Shown here piece after piece: positions 1 through 6,821 of a stretch of 34,682 nt of DNA. Position 1 is the first letter of the stretch. Each line of letters starts with the position of its first letter. Both the position numbers and the translations under genes were made by a program. The notes beneath the pieces are model-generated. The model had not been told where the DNA came from, did no database searches, and saw only the letters and a list, made by a program, of their open reading frames with translations. This DNA comes from Pseudomonadales bacterium (GTDB taxonomy: Bacteria > Pseudomonadota > Gammaproteobacteria > Pseudomonadales > Pseudohongiellaceae), in assembly GCA_022822865.1 (NCBI GenBank), contig JAJDYJ010000096.1, positions 1 through 34,682 of the forward strand, written 5' to 3'.

Positions 1-61
1 CCCGGATCACGCCAGCGCGATCCGACTCCCGCAGGCTCAACACCACCTCCTCGCTCGACAA
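1..61 (-). CDS. 5' end of a probable transposase gene (partial)
   Basis: Only about 20 residues are visible before the window edge. The gene would begin with a TTG codon at 61-59, preceded by a strong Shine-Dalgarno sequence (GGGAGGGG, about 7 bases upstream). The peptide begins MSSEEVVLSLRES and continues with DRAGVIR. From memory, this resembles the N-terminus of ISNCY-type transposases, where a strand and a conserved 'DRxxVI' precede the helix-turn-helix. The duplicated AAAGGGGACA motif just upstream also suits an IS end. Nothing catalytic is visible, so the identity is an inference; the start signal itself is directly seen. Confidence 0.35.
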   Translation of the reverse strand, partial: MSSEEVVLSLRESDRAGVIR

Positions 62-84
62 AACAGCCCCTCCCAACAAAACAA

Positions 85-118
85 AAAGGGGACACTTTAA
101 CTTTGCTCAAAGGGGACA
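85..118. repeat. Two direct copies of AAAGGGGACA, possible IS terminus
   Basis: AAAGGGGACA occurs at 85-94 and again at 109-118, exactly 24 bases apart, just upstream of the probable transposase start. Paired motifs of this kind can be transposase binding sites at an IS end. The remainder of 119-157 shows no gene or structure I recognise. Confidence 0.4.
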
Positions 119-157
119 TTACTGCTTTGGGCTAACAAACGTCAGTGGCTTCGATCC

Positions 158-271
158 GTCGCCGTCGGCTGGCGCGGTGTGCAGCGGGCGTGTGAGACAT
201 GGATGTCGAACGCAAAGCCTACATGGACGTATTTACGGCGTCCGCTGCACACCGCGCCAGCCGACGGCGAC
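158..271. repeat. Long inverted-repeat element, copy 1
   Basis: A perfect 30-bp inverted repeat (158-187 with 242-271) encloses a 54-base loop. The loop begins GCGTGTGAG and ends CGTATTTACGGCGT. The loop ends recur in copies 2 (5218-5323) and 3 (10186-10399), while the stems differ in sequence but stay paired. The element lies 18 bases beyond the SURF1 stop codon. No T-tract follows the stem on the minus strand, so it is not a classical intrinsic terminator; it may be a transcript 3'-end structure or a non-autonomous mobile repeat. Confidence 0.75.
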
Positions 272-289
272 TCAGGTAGTGGGGTGTGA

Positions 290-1069
290 TCAGCGTGAAT
301 CGCGGAAGAGGGACCAGAGGTTGGAGCTTGCCAGCAGGCTGATCACGAGTACGGCGAAGGCGGCGGCGAACCATTGGAGGGCGTATGAGAGGTTTTGGGT
401 GTAGCCCGCGGTGTCGGCGCTTACCGCCGGCCAGTGCCGCACGAATACGCCGGGCTGTTCTTCGGTAAGCCTGACGCTGAACGGAAACAGTTCTTCGCCG
501 AAGACGCCGGCAAGCACCTCGGGTTCCAGGCCGCGTACGCGCAAGGGCCGGTTTTGCGGATCGATCTCGCTGGGCGGCGCCCTGGCGTCGTCCGGTGGCA
601 CGTAAATCTGGGCGCTGGTGCTCAGGGGGCCTTCCACGGGACGCAGATCCAGGTTCGCGGCATCGACGCCTATACCACTGATCCAGCCACGCTCGACTAG
701 AACGAGTTGACCGGTGGCCGCTACCCGGAACGGCGTGACCACGCCGTAGCCGATCTGGCCGTCGAAGAATTCGGCGAGCACGAGAATACCGCGGTCGTTT
801 TCGTATTCGCCGGTCAGGGTGACGTGGCGGTTCGGCAATTCCGGGTTGGCGGGATGCAGATGCCCGCGCGGAATTTCCTCGATCGGCGGCGCCGTCAGCG
901 ACAATTGCGCTTCCAGTTCGCGCTGGGCGTCGACTTTTTCGCCGGCGCGCTCGAGTTGCCACCAACTCAGGCGCAGAAATCCGGCCATGCTCATGAGCAC
1001 GGCCGCGAGGACGACCCAGTTGACGCGAATGCGGAACGCGCCGACGGAGAATTCGCGAGTCAGTCTCAC
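290..1069 (-). CDS. SURF1 family cytochrome oxidase assembly protein
   Basis: SURF1 proteins help insert heme a into subunit I of cytochrome c oxidase in the inner membrane. The 259-residue product has the family layout: an N-terminal membrane helix (about residues 17-33) followed by WWQLERAGEK, a periplasmic domain with the typical LVERGWI segment, and a C-terminal HWPAVSADTAGYTQNLSYALQW stretch leading into the second helix (written here in parts: HWPAV near residue 212, QNLSYALQW just before the helix). The start is GTG at 1069-1067, chosen because it overlaps the stop of the upstream regulator gene as GTGA and because the family begins just before the first helix. SURF1 usually sits in a cox operon; here it follows an RpiR regulator, which is unusual. 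Inverted-repeat copy 1 lies immediately downstream. Confidence 0.92.
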   Translation of the reverse strand: MRLTREFSVGAFRIRVNWVVLAAVLMSMAGFLRLSWWQLERAGEKVDAQRELEAQLSLTAPPIEEIPRGHLHPANPELPNRHVTLTGEYENDRGILVLAEFFDGQIGYGVVTPFRVAATGQLVLVERGWISGIGVDAANLDLRPVEGPLSTSAQIYVPPDDARAPPSEIDPQNRPLRVRGLEPEVLAGVFGEELFPFSVRLTEEQPGVFVRHWPAVSADTAGYTQNLSYALQWFAAAFAVLVISLLASSNLWSLFRDSR

Positions 1070-1890
1070 GCCGACGCCAGGGCGATAACCAGGGACTGCG
1101 CCAGCACGATGTATGGCGCCAGCGGCTCGAAATGATGCACTTCCGGGTCCCGCACCACGAGATTGAGGCTGGAATGCCGCGCCAGCGGTTCGGTCTGGCT
1201 GTTGCTGACGGCCAGCACCGGAACGCCGCGCGCATGGGCTTCCGGAACCGTTTCCAGCACCGTCCGGGAGAAATCCGACAGGCCGACCGCGACGAGCAGA
1301 TCGTCCGGCGTCAGACTGGCGATATGGTGCGGCAACATGCCCGCTCCGGAATCCAGCAACTGGCAGCGGCGGCCCAGTTTGAGCAGCCCGAGCGACAAAC
1401 AGGCCGCTACCGGAAAGGCCTGGCGTTGTCCCAGCACGCAAATAAAGCGGGCTTTCTCCAGCATTTGCACCGCCTGCCGCAACTTGCTCGCGTCAAGATC
1501 GTGCTTGAGCCAATCGATGGCGAGTACGGAGGCGTCGGAAAGCGCGTCCAGAGTCGTGGCCGGATTGTCGCTGTCCGCCTCGCGCAGCGCGGCGCGGTGT
1601 TCGCCGACCTGGTAGCGAAAGCTGTCCGCGGTCTCGGTCAGCCGCACCCGAAAAACCCGCTGTAATTCGGAAAATCCGGAATAGTCGAACAGTTTGGCGA
1701 AGCGGACCAGGGTGGAAGGCTGAACCTCGATCGCTTCGGCGGTCGCGGCGACGGTCTGCAAGGCGAAGCGGCTCGGTTCGGCCAACGCATACTCCGCGAT
1801 GCGTTTCAGATGCGGACTGAGCGTATCGAACCGGCGCTGAATCTCTCCCTGGAGCCAATCGAAATCCCTGATTGTTTTTTCTTGGTTCAT
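1066..1890 (-). CDS. MurR/RpiR family transcriptional regulator (HTH + SIS)
   Basis: Predicted cytoplasmic transcription factor that binds DNA through an N-terminal RpiR-type helix-turn-helix (about residues 5-85, containing the family-typical PSTLVRFAKLFDYSGFSEL core) and senses a phosphosugar through a C-terminal SIS domain (about 110-250). About 274 residues, normal for the family. I chose ATG at 1890; an in-frame ATG at 1905 and a TTG at 1911 are alternatives, and none has a strong Shine-Dalgarno. Its last four bases overlap the SURF1 start, so the two are probably co-translated. The SIS half aligns well with the divergent SIS-only gene at 2067. No sugar-metabolism gene adjoins, so the effector cannot be named. 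Confidence 0.92.
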   Translation of the reverse strand: MNQEKTIRDFDWLQGEIQRRFDTLSPHLKRIAEYALAEPSRFALQTVAATAEAIEVQPSTLVRFAKLFDYSGFSELQRVFRVRLTETADSFRYQVGEHRAALREADSDNPATTLDALSDASVLAIDWLKHDLDASKLRQAVQMLEKARFICVLGQRQAFPVAACLSLGLLKLGRRCQLLDSGAGMLPHHIASLTPDDLLVAVGLSDFSRTVLETVPEAHARGVPVLAVSNSQTEPLARHSSLNLVVRDPEVHHFEPLAPYIVLAQSLVIALASA

Positions 1891-1935
1891 TTCGCCGAGA
1901 AACATCAGCAACGGTGGGGTAGGAGCGGGAAGATG

Positions 1936-1954
1936 TTGACAGTATTGCCGTCAA
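1936..1954. promoter_or_regulatory. Possible operator TTGAC-N9-GTCAA in divergent intergenic region
   Basis: The 176-base gap between the divergent regulator (1890) and SIS gene (2067) is A+T-rich and must hold both promoters. It contains an inverted repeat TTGAC-N9-GTCAA 46 bases upstream of the regulator start, a position suited to autoregulation by the RpiR protein. A TTCATG...TAAATT pair near 1996-2022 could serve the rightward gene. These are pattern readings only. Confidence 0.25.
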
Positions 1955-2066
1955 ATTTCAATCGGGGCAAAATAGGAAAATATCTTTAATTTCTTCATGA
2001 TAAATAGAAAATTTGTTAAATTATGCGCCTCTTCACTGAAAGTACCGGATCAGGAACCAGGACCGA

Positions 2067-2636
2067 ATGGACTCTCCGCCAAAAGATCGCTTCAAGTTGA
2101 CCGGCACCGCGGCCGAGCAGAACGTTCCCGATATTCTCGACGCGATTTCGCGAGCTTCCGCGAGAACGATTAGCGGTCTCAAGACTACGCTTGAGCCGCA
2201 ATCCCTGCATCGCGCCGTCAGTCTGCTCGGCGGCGCCGGCACGATTTGCATCGTCGGTTTCGGCGACGCATATCCGGTCGCCGCGTTGCTCGCCAAAGGG
2301 CTGAACGAACGCGGTCGAACCTGCGGCGTCGTCGGACCTCACGTCGGCGTAGCGGAACGCGAGATTTTCTCGTTGGGGCCGGACGATCTTCTCGTATTGA
2401 TCGAATTGCCCGGAGACAGGTTGCCCGAGAATATCCTGGCGGATGCCCGCGCAAGCAAGGTTTCGATTCTGGCAATCACAGAGGCCGCGGCCGCCGATTC
2501 GAAAGCAGGCTACTTCCACGTTCGCCTGCCGGTGTCCAGGACCATGGTCTTCGGGATGCCCGCTCTGGCCGGGCACATAACCGTAGCCCAGCTGCTGCTG
2601 ATCGCCCTGGACCGGTATCGCGCCGCTACCGATTGA
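2067..2636 (+). CDS. SIS-domain protein, RpiR-like without DNA-binding domain
   Basis: The 189-residue protein is nearly all SIS domain (about residues 25-175), with TICIVGFGDAYPVAALLAKG and the LGPDDLLVLIEL segment matching the C-terminal half of the RpiR regulator encoded divergently at 1066-1890 (compare FICVLGQRQAFPVAACLSLG and LTPDDLLVAVGL). The RpiR helix-turn-helix is absent, and the ATG at 2067 has a Shine-Dalgarno (AGGA, 4-5 bases away), so this is a short protein rather than a mis-called start. SIS domains bind phosphosugars and often pair with each other. It could be an isomerase-like enzyme, or a partner that forms mixed dimers with the full-length regulator; the latter is inference. 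Confidence 0.82.
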   Translation: MDSPPKDRFKLTGTAAEQNVPDILDAISRASARTISGLKTTLEPQSLHRAVSLLGGAGTICIVGFGDAYPVAALLAKGLNERGRTCGVVGPHVGVAEREIFSLGPDDLLVLIELPGDRLPENILADARASKVSILAITEAAAADSKAGYFHVRLPVSRTMVFGMPALAGHITVAQLLLIALDRYRAATD

Positions 2637-2681
2637 CTGTGCTAGAATTTTCCCGTTTTCAAAACAGTTCGGGAGATTCGC

Positions 2682-3506
2682 ATGTTCCTTGCCCGCCCGC
2701 ATCTCGAAATTTGCCGGATCGGCGCCCTGGCCGGCTGTCTGGCCTTTGCCTGTGCCCTCCAGGCCGCGGAAAACGACGACATTCCTCGCACCGCCGACGG
2801 CCGCCCGGACTTTAACGGCATCTGGCAAGCGATCGGCTCCGCGCATTACGATATCGAACCTCATGCCGCGGACTTCGGGCCGCTGCCGGAAACCGGCGCG
2901 ATCGGCGCCATCCCGGCCGGGCTCGGCGTCGTGGTGGGCGGGGAAATCCCGTACACCCCGGAAGCGCGCGCCCTGCAGCAGGACAACAAGGCGGACTGGC
3001 TGGCGCTCGATCCGGTCGTCAAATGCTATATGCCGGGCATTCCCAGGTCGAACTATCTGCCGTTTCCGTTCCAGATCGTCCAGTCGCCCGATCACGTGGT
3101 TTTCGCCTACGAGTTCGCCAGCGCCAGCCGCATCGGCTATGTCGACCAGCCTGATTTCGAAGCGCCGATCTACACCTGGATGGGGCATAACCTGGTAACT
3201 TTCGAAGGCGACACGATGGTCATCGAAGTCACCGACCAGGTGCCGGACACATGGTTCGACCATGCCGGCAACCATCATACCGAGGGGCTGCGGGTCACCG
3301 AGCGCTGGACGCATCTGAGCCGCGATGTGCTGCTGTACGAGGCGACGATGGAAGATCCGGCGGTGTATACGGAGCCCTGGACGATTCGCATGCCGCTGTA
3401 TCGCCGCCTCGACGAGAACATGCAATTACTCGAGTTCAAGTGCGTCGAATTCACCGAGGAACTGCTCTACGGACATCTGCGCCGACAGCCCGAAGACGAA
3501 AATTAG
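2682..3506 (+). CDS. Exported protein of unknown function with PDFNGIWQ motif
   Basis: Starts at ATG 2682 with a good Shine-Dalgarno (GGGAG, 7 bases upstream). An N-terminal signal peptide (hydrophobic residues about 12-26, likely cut after LQA) is followed by RTADGRPDFNGIWQ. This opening recurs in a family of uncharacterised secreted proteins common in environmental bacteria. Further conserved-looking stretches are the TWMGH and EGDTMVIEVTDQ region near 165-190, DTWFDHAGNHHTEGLRVTER near 190-210, and EDPAVYTEPW near 225-235. 274 residues. It is probably a periplasmic beta-rich protein; I know no demonstrated activity. It lies 45 bases after the SIS gene and may share its transcript. Confidence 0.75.
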   Translation: MFLARPHLEICRIGALAGCLAFACALQAAENDDIPRTADGRPDFNGIWQAIGSAHYDIEPHAADFGPLPETGAIGAIPAGLGVVVGGEIPYTPEARALQQDNKADWLALDPVVKCYMPGIPRSNYLPFPFQIVQSPDHVVFAYEFASASRIGYVDQPDFEAPIYTWMGHNLVTFEGDTMVIEVTDQVPDTWFDHAGNHHTEGLRVTERWTHLSRDVLLYEATMEDPAVYTEPWTIRMPLYRRLDENMQLLEFKCVEFTEELLYGHLRRQPEDEN

Positions 3507-3524
3507 GTTTGTTGAAACCTTTAT
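3505..3524 (+). terminator. Weak hairpin after the exported protein gene
   Basis: AGGTTT-GTTG-AAACCT forms a 6-bp stem that includes the stop codon, followed by TTATTA. This could be a weak intrinsic terminator for the rightward transcript, but the stem is short and the T-tract is poor. Confidence 0.3.
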
Positions 3525-3560
3525 TACAAGTTCCGGCGACCGGTCGCTTTCTGTCGGCGA

Positions 3561-3620
3561 CTGAACCCTTTCCCGGCTGGCGCCGGGCCCCTTTCAGTCC
3601 CCGCCACGCTCCCTCGGTGC
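3561..3620. repeat. 60-bp dispersed repeat, copy A
   Basis: Matches copy B at 5123-5182 at 57 of 60 positions in the same orientation. It contains CCCGGC-(N4)-GCCGGG inside an outer CTGAA/TTCAG pairing, and ends CGCTCCCTCGGTGC. The CCGGTCGCTTTC just upstream is also shared with the region before copy B. The two copies bracket the M20 peptidase gene. Confidence 0.7.
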
Positions 3621-3633
3621 TAATCTCGGGCGT

Positions 3634-4968
3634 TTAATCGCTTTCGGTTGGGTTGCGTTCCTGCAACAGGGGGGCGCTGGCGCCTTCGATGCCGGCAAGG
3701 GCGAGGATTGTCAGCAGGACGGTTTGGGGGCCGAGGTGAGAGTTTTCCGGGGCGAACCATTCGCCGGGAGAGTGGGCGCCGCCGCCGTCGCCGCCGCCGG
3801 CCAGGGTGATGGCGGGAATGCCGAGGGACATGGGCACGTTCGAATCGGTGCTTGAAATGCCGAGTTCCTGCAAGGCTATGTCATTGGCTTCGAATGCCAG
3901 CGCCGCCGCTTGCACTACTGGGCTGCTTGCCGGCGTCAGTCCGGTGGGACGGTCGCCGATCAGCACGAATTCCACTGTAATTTCGCCGTTGTTCCAGCGC
4001 GCGTTTTCCTCGGCTACCGCGGCCAGCGCCGCGTCCTTTGCCTGGGCTTCGAGCGTGGCGAGTTCCTCTGGGCTATTGGAGCGCATGTCAATTGCGAAGA
4101 CGGCGTCCGCGGCGATGGAGTTGACGGAAGTGCCGCCGTCTACGGTGCCGACGGTGAACGTGGTCTTCGGGTAGCTCGGGGTGCGCAGTTCGGCGATGCG
4201 GGCAATTGCCCGGCCCATTGCGTGAACTGCGCTGGCGAGGCCGAAGGAGCCGAAGGAATGGCCGCCGGGGCCGCTGAAGCGAAACTCGAATCGCCGCGAG
4301 CCGGTGCCGCCGATGGTAATGCGCGTCATGCGCACGCCGTCGACGGAGATGAAACCGTCGATTTCGGGATGATCGCGGAAGATCGCCTTGACGCCGCGCA
4401 GGTCGCCGCGGCCTTCCTCGCCGACATTGCCGGCGAACATGATGTCGGCGCCGGTTTCGATATCGCTTTCTTCGAGCGCTTCAATGACCGCCAGCAGCAC
4501 GGCCAGGCCACGGGCGTCGTCGCCGATGCCTGGTGCGTAATACCTGCCGTCCCGGAAATTGACGGTGGTGTCCACTTCCAGTGGAAAAACGGTGTCGAGA
4601 TGCGCCGAGATCAGCAATGTGGGGCCGTTGCCGGAACCGCGGCGGACGCCGATGGCATTGCCTTCGCTGTCGATGTAGGCGTCGGCGAGGCCGCGCGAGC
4701 GCAATTGTTCGAGATAATAGGCGGCGCGTTCGTCCTCCATGAAAGGAGGCGCCGGAATCTCGGTGATGCGAATCTGTTCCTCGATATTGGCGGGTTCGCG
4801 CAGTTGCAGTTTTTCGAGCGCTTCGACGACTCGCGAGTCGCTTTGCACGGTGTTGAATGCTTCGCGCAGGGAAGGATCGATAGGCACCAGGGTCTGCCCG
4901 ACCTGGGCCTGAACCATGCCCGTCCATAGCAAGAGCCCCGATATGGCGAGGAGAAAAAATCGTGACAC
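3634..4968 (-). CDS. Exported M20 family metallopeptidase
   Basis: Zinc-dependent exopeptidase of the M20 clan, predicted to cleave small peptides or acylated amino acids in the periplasm. A signal peptide occupies residues 1-21 (cut after MVQA). The co-catalytic metal ligands are visible: SAHLDT (H123, D125 being the catalytic base), GIGDD (about D150), the NVGEEGRGDLRG block (E184 base, E185 ligand) and D210 in SVDG. A dimerisation lid domain follows (about 225-345), and the last ligand His is in GGAHSPGEW near residue 409. At 444 residues it is full length, closest in layout to PepT/M20 tripeptidase-like enzymes. It is a single-gene unit between two direct repeats. Confidence 0.92.
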   Translation of the reverse strand: MSRFFLLAISGLLLWTGMVQAQVGQTLVPIDPSLREAFNTVQSDSRVVEALEKLQLREPANIEEQIRITEIPAPPFMEDERAAYYLEQLRSRGLADAYIDSEGNAIGVRRGSGNGPTLLISAHLDTVFPLEVDTTVNFRDGRYYAPGIGDDARGLAVLLAVIEALEESDIETGADIMFAGNVGEEGRGDLRGVKAIFRDHPEIDGFISVDGVRMTRITIGGTGSRRFEFRFSGPGGHSFGSFGLASAVHAMGRAIARIAELRTPSYPKTTFTVGTVDGGTSVNSIAADAVFAIDMRSNSPEELATLEAQAKDAALAAVAEENARWNNGEITVEFVLIGDRPTGLTPASSPVVQAAALAFEANDIALQELGISSTDSNVPMSLGIPAITLAGGGDGGGAHSPGEWFAPENSHLGPQTVLLTILALAGIEGASAPLLQERNPTESD

Positions 4969-5043
4969 GGTGGTCCCTGATTAACGCAATGGACACAAGT
5001 CATTGTACACAATTGCGGAATTCCGGGCTCCGGTCGCTTTCCT

Positions 5044-5096
5044 GCCGCCAAGCACAGCTTGGCGGCGTTCGACCGGCGCACGAAGCTGTGCTTCGT
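5044..5096. repeat. Two small palindromes between peptidase and CDP-alcohol gene
   Basis: GCCGCCAAGC-ACA-GCTTGGCGGC (5044-5066, perfect 10-bp stem) is followed by ACGAAGC-TGT-GCTTCGT (5080-5096, perfect 7-bp stem). They lie inside the 378-base gene-free stretch 4969-5346, before repeat copy B, and look like an insertion relative to the copy A region. Each could form a transcript hairpin; no gene is seen here. Confidence 0.5.
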
Positions 5097-5122
5097 AAAC
5101 GCTTGGTCTCACCCATCGGTAA

Positions 5123-5182
5123 CTGAACCCTTTCCCGGCTTGCGCCGGGCCCCTTTCAGTCACCGCCGCGCTCCCTCGGTGC
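5123..5182. repeat. 60-bp dispersed repeat, copy B
   Basis: Direct repeat of 3561-3620 with three mismatches. Together the copies bracket the M20 peptidase gene, about 1.56 kb apart. Recombination between them would delete or duplicate that gene. Confidence 0.7.
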
Positions 5183-5217
5183 AGCGCTAAAGGCTTTATT
5201 GTATTGGGACTCCGTAA

Positions 5218-5323
5218 GCCGTTGTCGGTATGGGGTATCAGGCGGCGTGCGAGGCAGGAAGCCGAGCCCGAGCCTACAGGGACGTATTCACGGCGTCGCC
5301 TGATACCCCATACCGGCAACGGC
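5218..5323. repeat. Long inverted-repeat element, copy 2
   Basis: Arms 5218-5244 and 5297-5323 are complementary at 26 of 27 positions, the exception being a G-T wobble. The 52-base loop begins GCGTGCGAG and ends CGTATTCACGGCGT, as in copy 1, with AGCCTACAGGGACGTATT in its right half. It lies 23 bases beyond the stop of the CDP-alcohol phosphatidyltransferase gene, at the end of the deazaflavin operon. Its stem differs from copy 1 at many positions while keeping pairing. Confidence 0.75.
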
Positions 5324-5346
5324 GATGCCTGTTGTTACCTTACTGA

Positions 5347-5868
5347 TTAATTGCGGGAAGCGAGGGTGCGGTCGGCGATTGAGATCAGGGTGCTGAGGAT
5401 CAGGGCGTAGCAGAGCAGGGTGGTTGTCTGGAGGAGGAATTGGGTGAGTGGATCGATTATGCGGGCGGCTGTGATCAGTACCAGCGGGACGAAATAGAGG
5501 ATGCCGTTCCAGCGGCCCAGGAAGCTCATGCGCAGGGACTTGCGCTGTTGCAGGTAGTAGGAGTCGAGGACGTATTGCAGGAAGGCGGCGGCGATCAGGG
5601 GTGGTAGCAGCCAGGGGACGTCTCCGGCCAGGGCGGCGCCGGTAAGGCAAGCGGTGACGAATGCGCAGTCGGTGGCGTGATCGAATAGTTGACCGCTTGC
5701 CGACGCCGTGCCGCGCGACCTTGCGACCTTGCCGTCCAGGTAATCGCTGGCGATGGCCGCGAGCAGGATGCCTGCCAGGGCGGGCGGCGGCAGCAGGGAC
5801 TCGACGGCGAACGCGGCGGCCGCCGGAAATGCGAGCAGCAGCCGCAGGCTGGTCAGCAGATTGGCCAT
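5347..5868 (-). CDS. CDP-alcohol phosphatidyltransferase family membrane enzyme
   Basis: Integral membrane enzyme that transfers a substituted phosphate from a CDP-linked donor to an alcohol, as in phospholipid headgroup synthesis. The full catalytic signature is present: D42, D45-G46, A49-R50, G59, D63 and D67, in the order DxxDGxxAR...GxxxDxxxD. Several hydrophobic helices fill the 173-residue product. It is short compared with PgsA or PssA, and neither donor nor acceptor can be read from sequence. It starts 2 bases after the stop of the upstream membrane-protein gene and is the last gene of the FbiC operon. Its acceptor could be an ordinary lipid headgroup or something specific to this operon. 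Confidence 0.9.
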   Translation of the reverse strand: MANLLTSLRLLLAFPAAAAFAVESLLPPPALAGILLAAIASDYLDGKVARSRGTASASGQLFDHATDCAFVTACLTGAALAGDVPWLLPPLIAAAFLQYVLDSYYLQQRKSLRMSFLGRWNGILYFVPLVLITAARIIDPLTQFLLQTTTLLCYALILSTLISIADRTLASRN

Positions 5869-5870
5869 GT

Positions 5871-6821
5871 TCAGTCGAACAGGTCGTGTTGCGCCTTGCG
5901 CCAGAACACCAGGCCGATAACGGCGTTGAACAGGATGAAGAAGTTGTGTTGCACGAGTCCGAATGCGGCCATCTGTCCTTCGTTCTCGGGGAAGAGGATG
6001 ACCCAGAACGTGATGGCGGCGGCGCGCATGGGCGTCGGCACGGTGGCGGCGAAAAAGATCACCGGAAGGTAGGGCAGCAGCATCAGAAAGGAAGCGTCGA
6101 CGCCGAACAGGTTCAGCGCGATGGTGTAGACCACCACCGCGGCCAGCAGGGCGGGTGAGCGCAACAGGAAGAAATACAGGTAATGCCTGGCGCCCGCCAG
6201 CTTGAAGGCATGCAGGATGCGGCGCTCGCGCAGTTTCAGCCCCGGCAGCAGTTTGCCGCTGAAATAGGCCAGCCAGACGAGCCAGAACACCCCGCCGAAG
6301 ACGGCGATGTAGGGAATCAGGCTGAACACGTCGGGCAGTCCCTCGCTACCGAAGCCGTAGCCGATCGCGGCCCAGATCAGCAGGTAGAACATTTCGCAGA
6401 ACATGATGAAGAGCATCACCGAACCGACTTCCCAGCCCGGCACCTGGTGGCGCCGGTAAAGGTAGTAGGCCATGGCGCCCTTGCCGATCTGCTCGTTGAA
6501 AATCGAGATGATGTAGGCGCTGGCGCGCACGGGGAGGATGTCGCGATAGCGGATCTTGCCGGTAAACCAGTTCAGCGCACGGGAAACGACGAGGGTGTCG
6601 ATGCCGAAATAGAACAGCGAATAGGCCATCATCAGCAGCAGCCAGTAACCCCAGCTCACGTTGGCGAAGACGCCGCTCATGTATTCCACCAGGCTCAACC
6701 CTTCCCTCGCTGCTGCGCCGGCGATGCGGAAATACAGATAAGTGAAACAGCCGATGGTGATGAGCAGGAAGACGACGCGTCCGATGCGGCCGCCCTTGTT
6801 CGGTTTGCTGTTTTCCGTCAT
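5871..6821 (-). CDS. Multi-pass membrane protein, LPG synthase TM/flippase type
   Basis: The 316-residue polytopic protein has roughly seven to eight hydrophobic helices (first near 15-33, then about 55-75, 130-155, 165-190, 210-235, 240-265, 285-305). The layout, the FNEQIGKGAMAYYLYRR segment near 108-125 and the ATVPTPMRAAA loop near 260 recall the lysylphosphatidylglycerol synthase transmembrane/UPF0104 group, where the domain moves or modifies lipids. The soluble aminoacyl-transferase domain of MprF is absent. The start overlaps the preceding gene's stop as ATGA. The function is not known; with a CDP-alcohol transferase next door, a role in handling a lipid product is reasonable inference. 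Confidence 0.7.
   Translation of the reverse strand: MTENSKPNKGGRIGRVVFLLITIGCFTYLYFRIAGAAAREGLSLVEYMSGVFANVSWGYWLLLMMAYSLFYFGIDTLVVSRALNWFTGKIRYRDILPVRASAYIISIFNEQIGKGAMAYYLYRRHQVPGWEVGSVMLFIMFCEMFYLLIWAAIGYGFGSEGLPDVFSLIPYIAVFGGVFWLVWLAYFSGKLLPGLKLRERRILHAFKLAGARHYLYFFLLRSPALLAAVVVYTIALNLFGVDASFLMLLPYLPVIFFAATVPTPMRAAAITFWVILFPENEGQMAAFGLVQHNFFILFNAVIGLVFWRKAQHDLFD

Noticed and set aside
158-271. Ordinary rho-independent terminator
   Set aside because: The stem is far too long, the loop is 54 bases and conserved, and no T-tract follows on either strand.
2016-3425. 469-residue minus-strand frame
   Set aside because: Antisense to two genes with good starts, a signal peptide and family motifs.
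3910-4929. 339-residue plus-strand frame
   Set aside because: Shadow of the M20 peptidase gene in the opposite strand.
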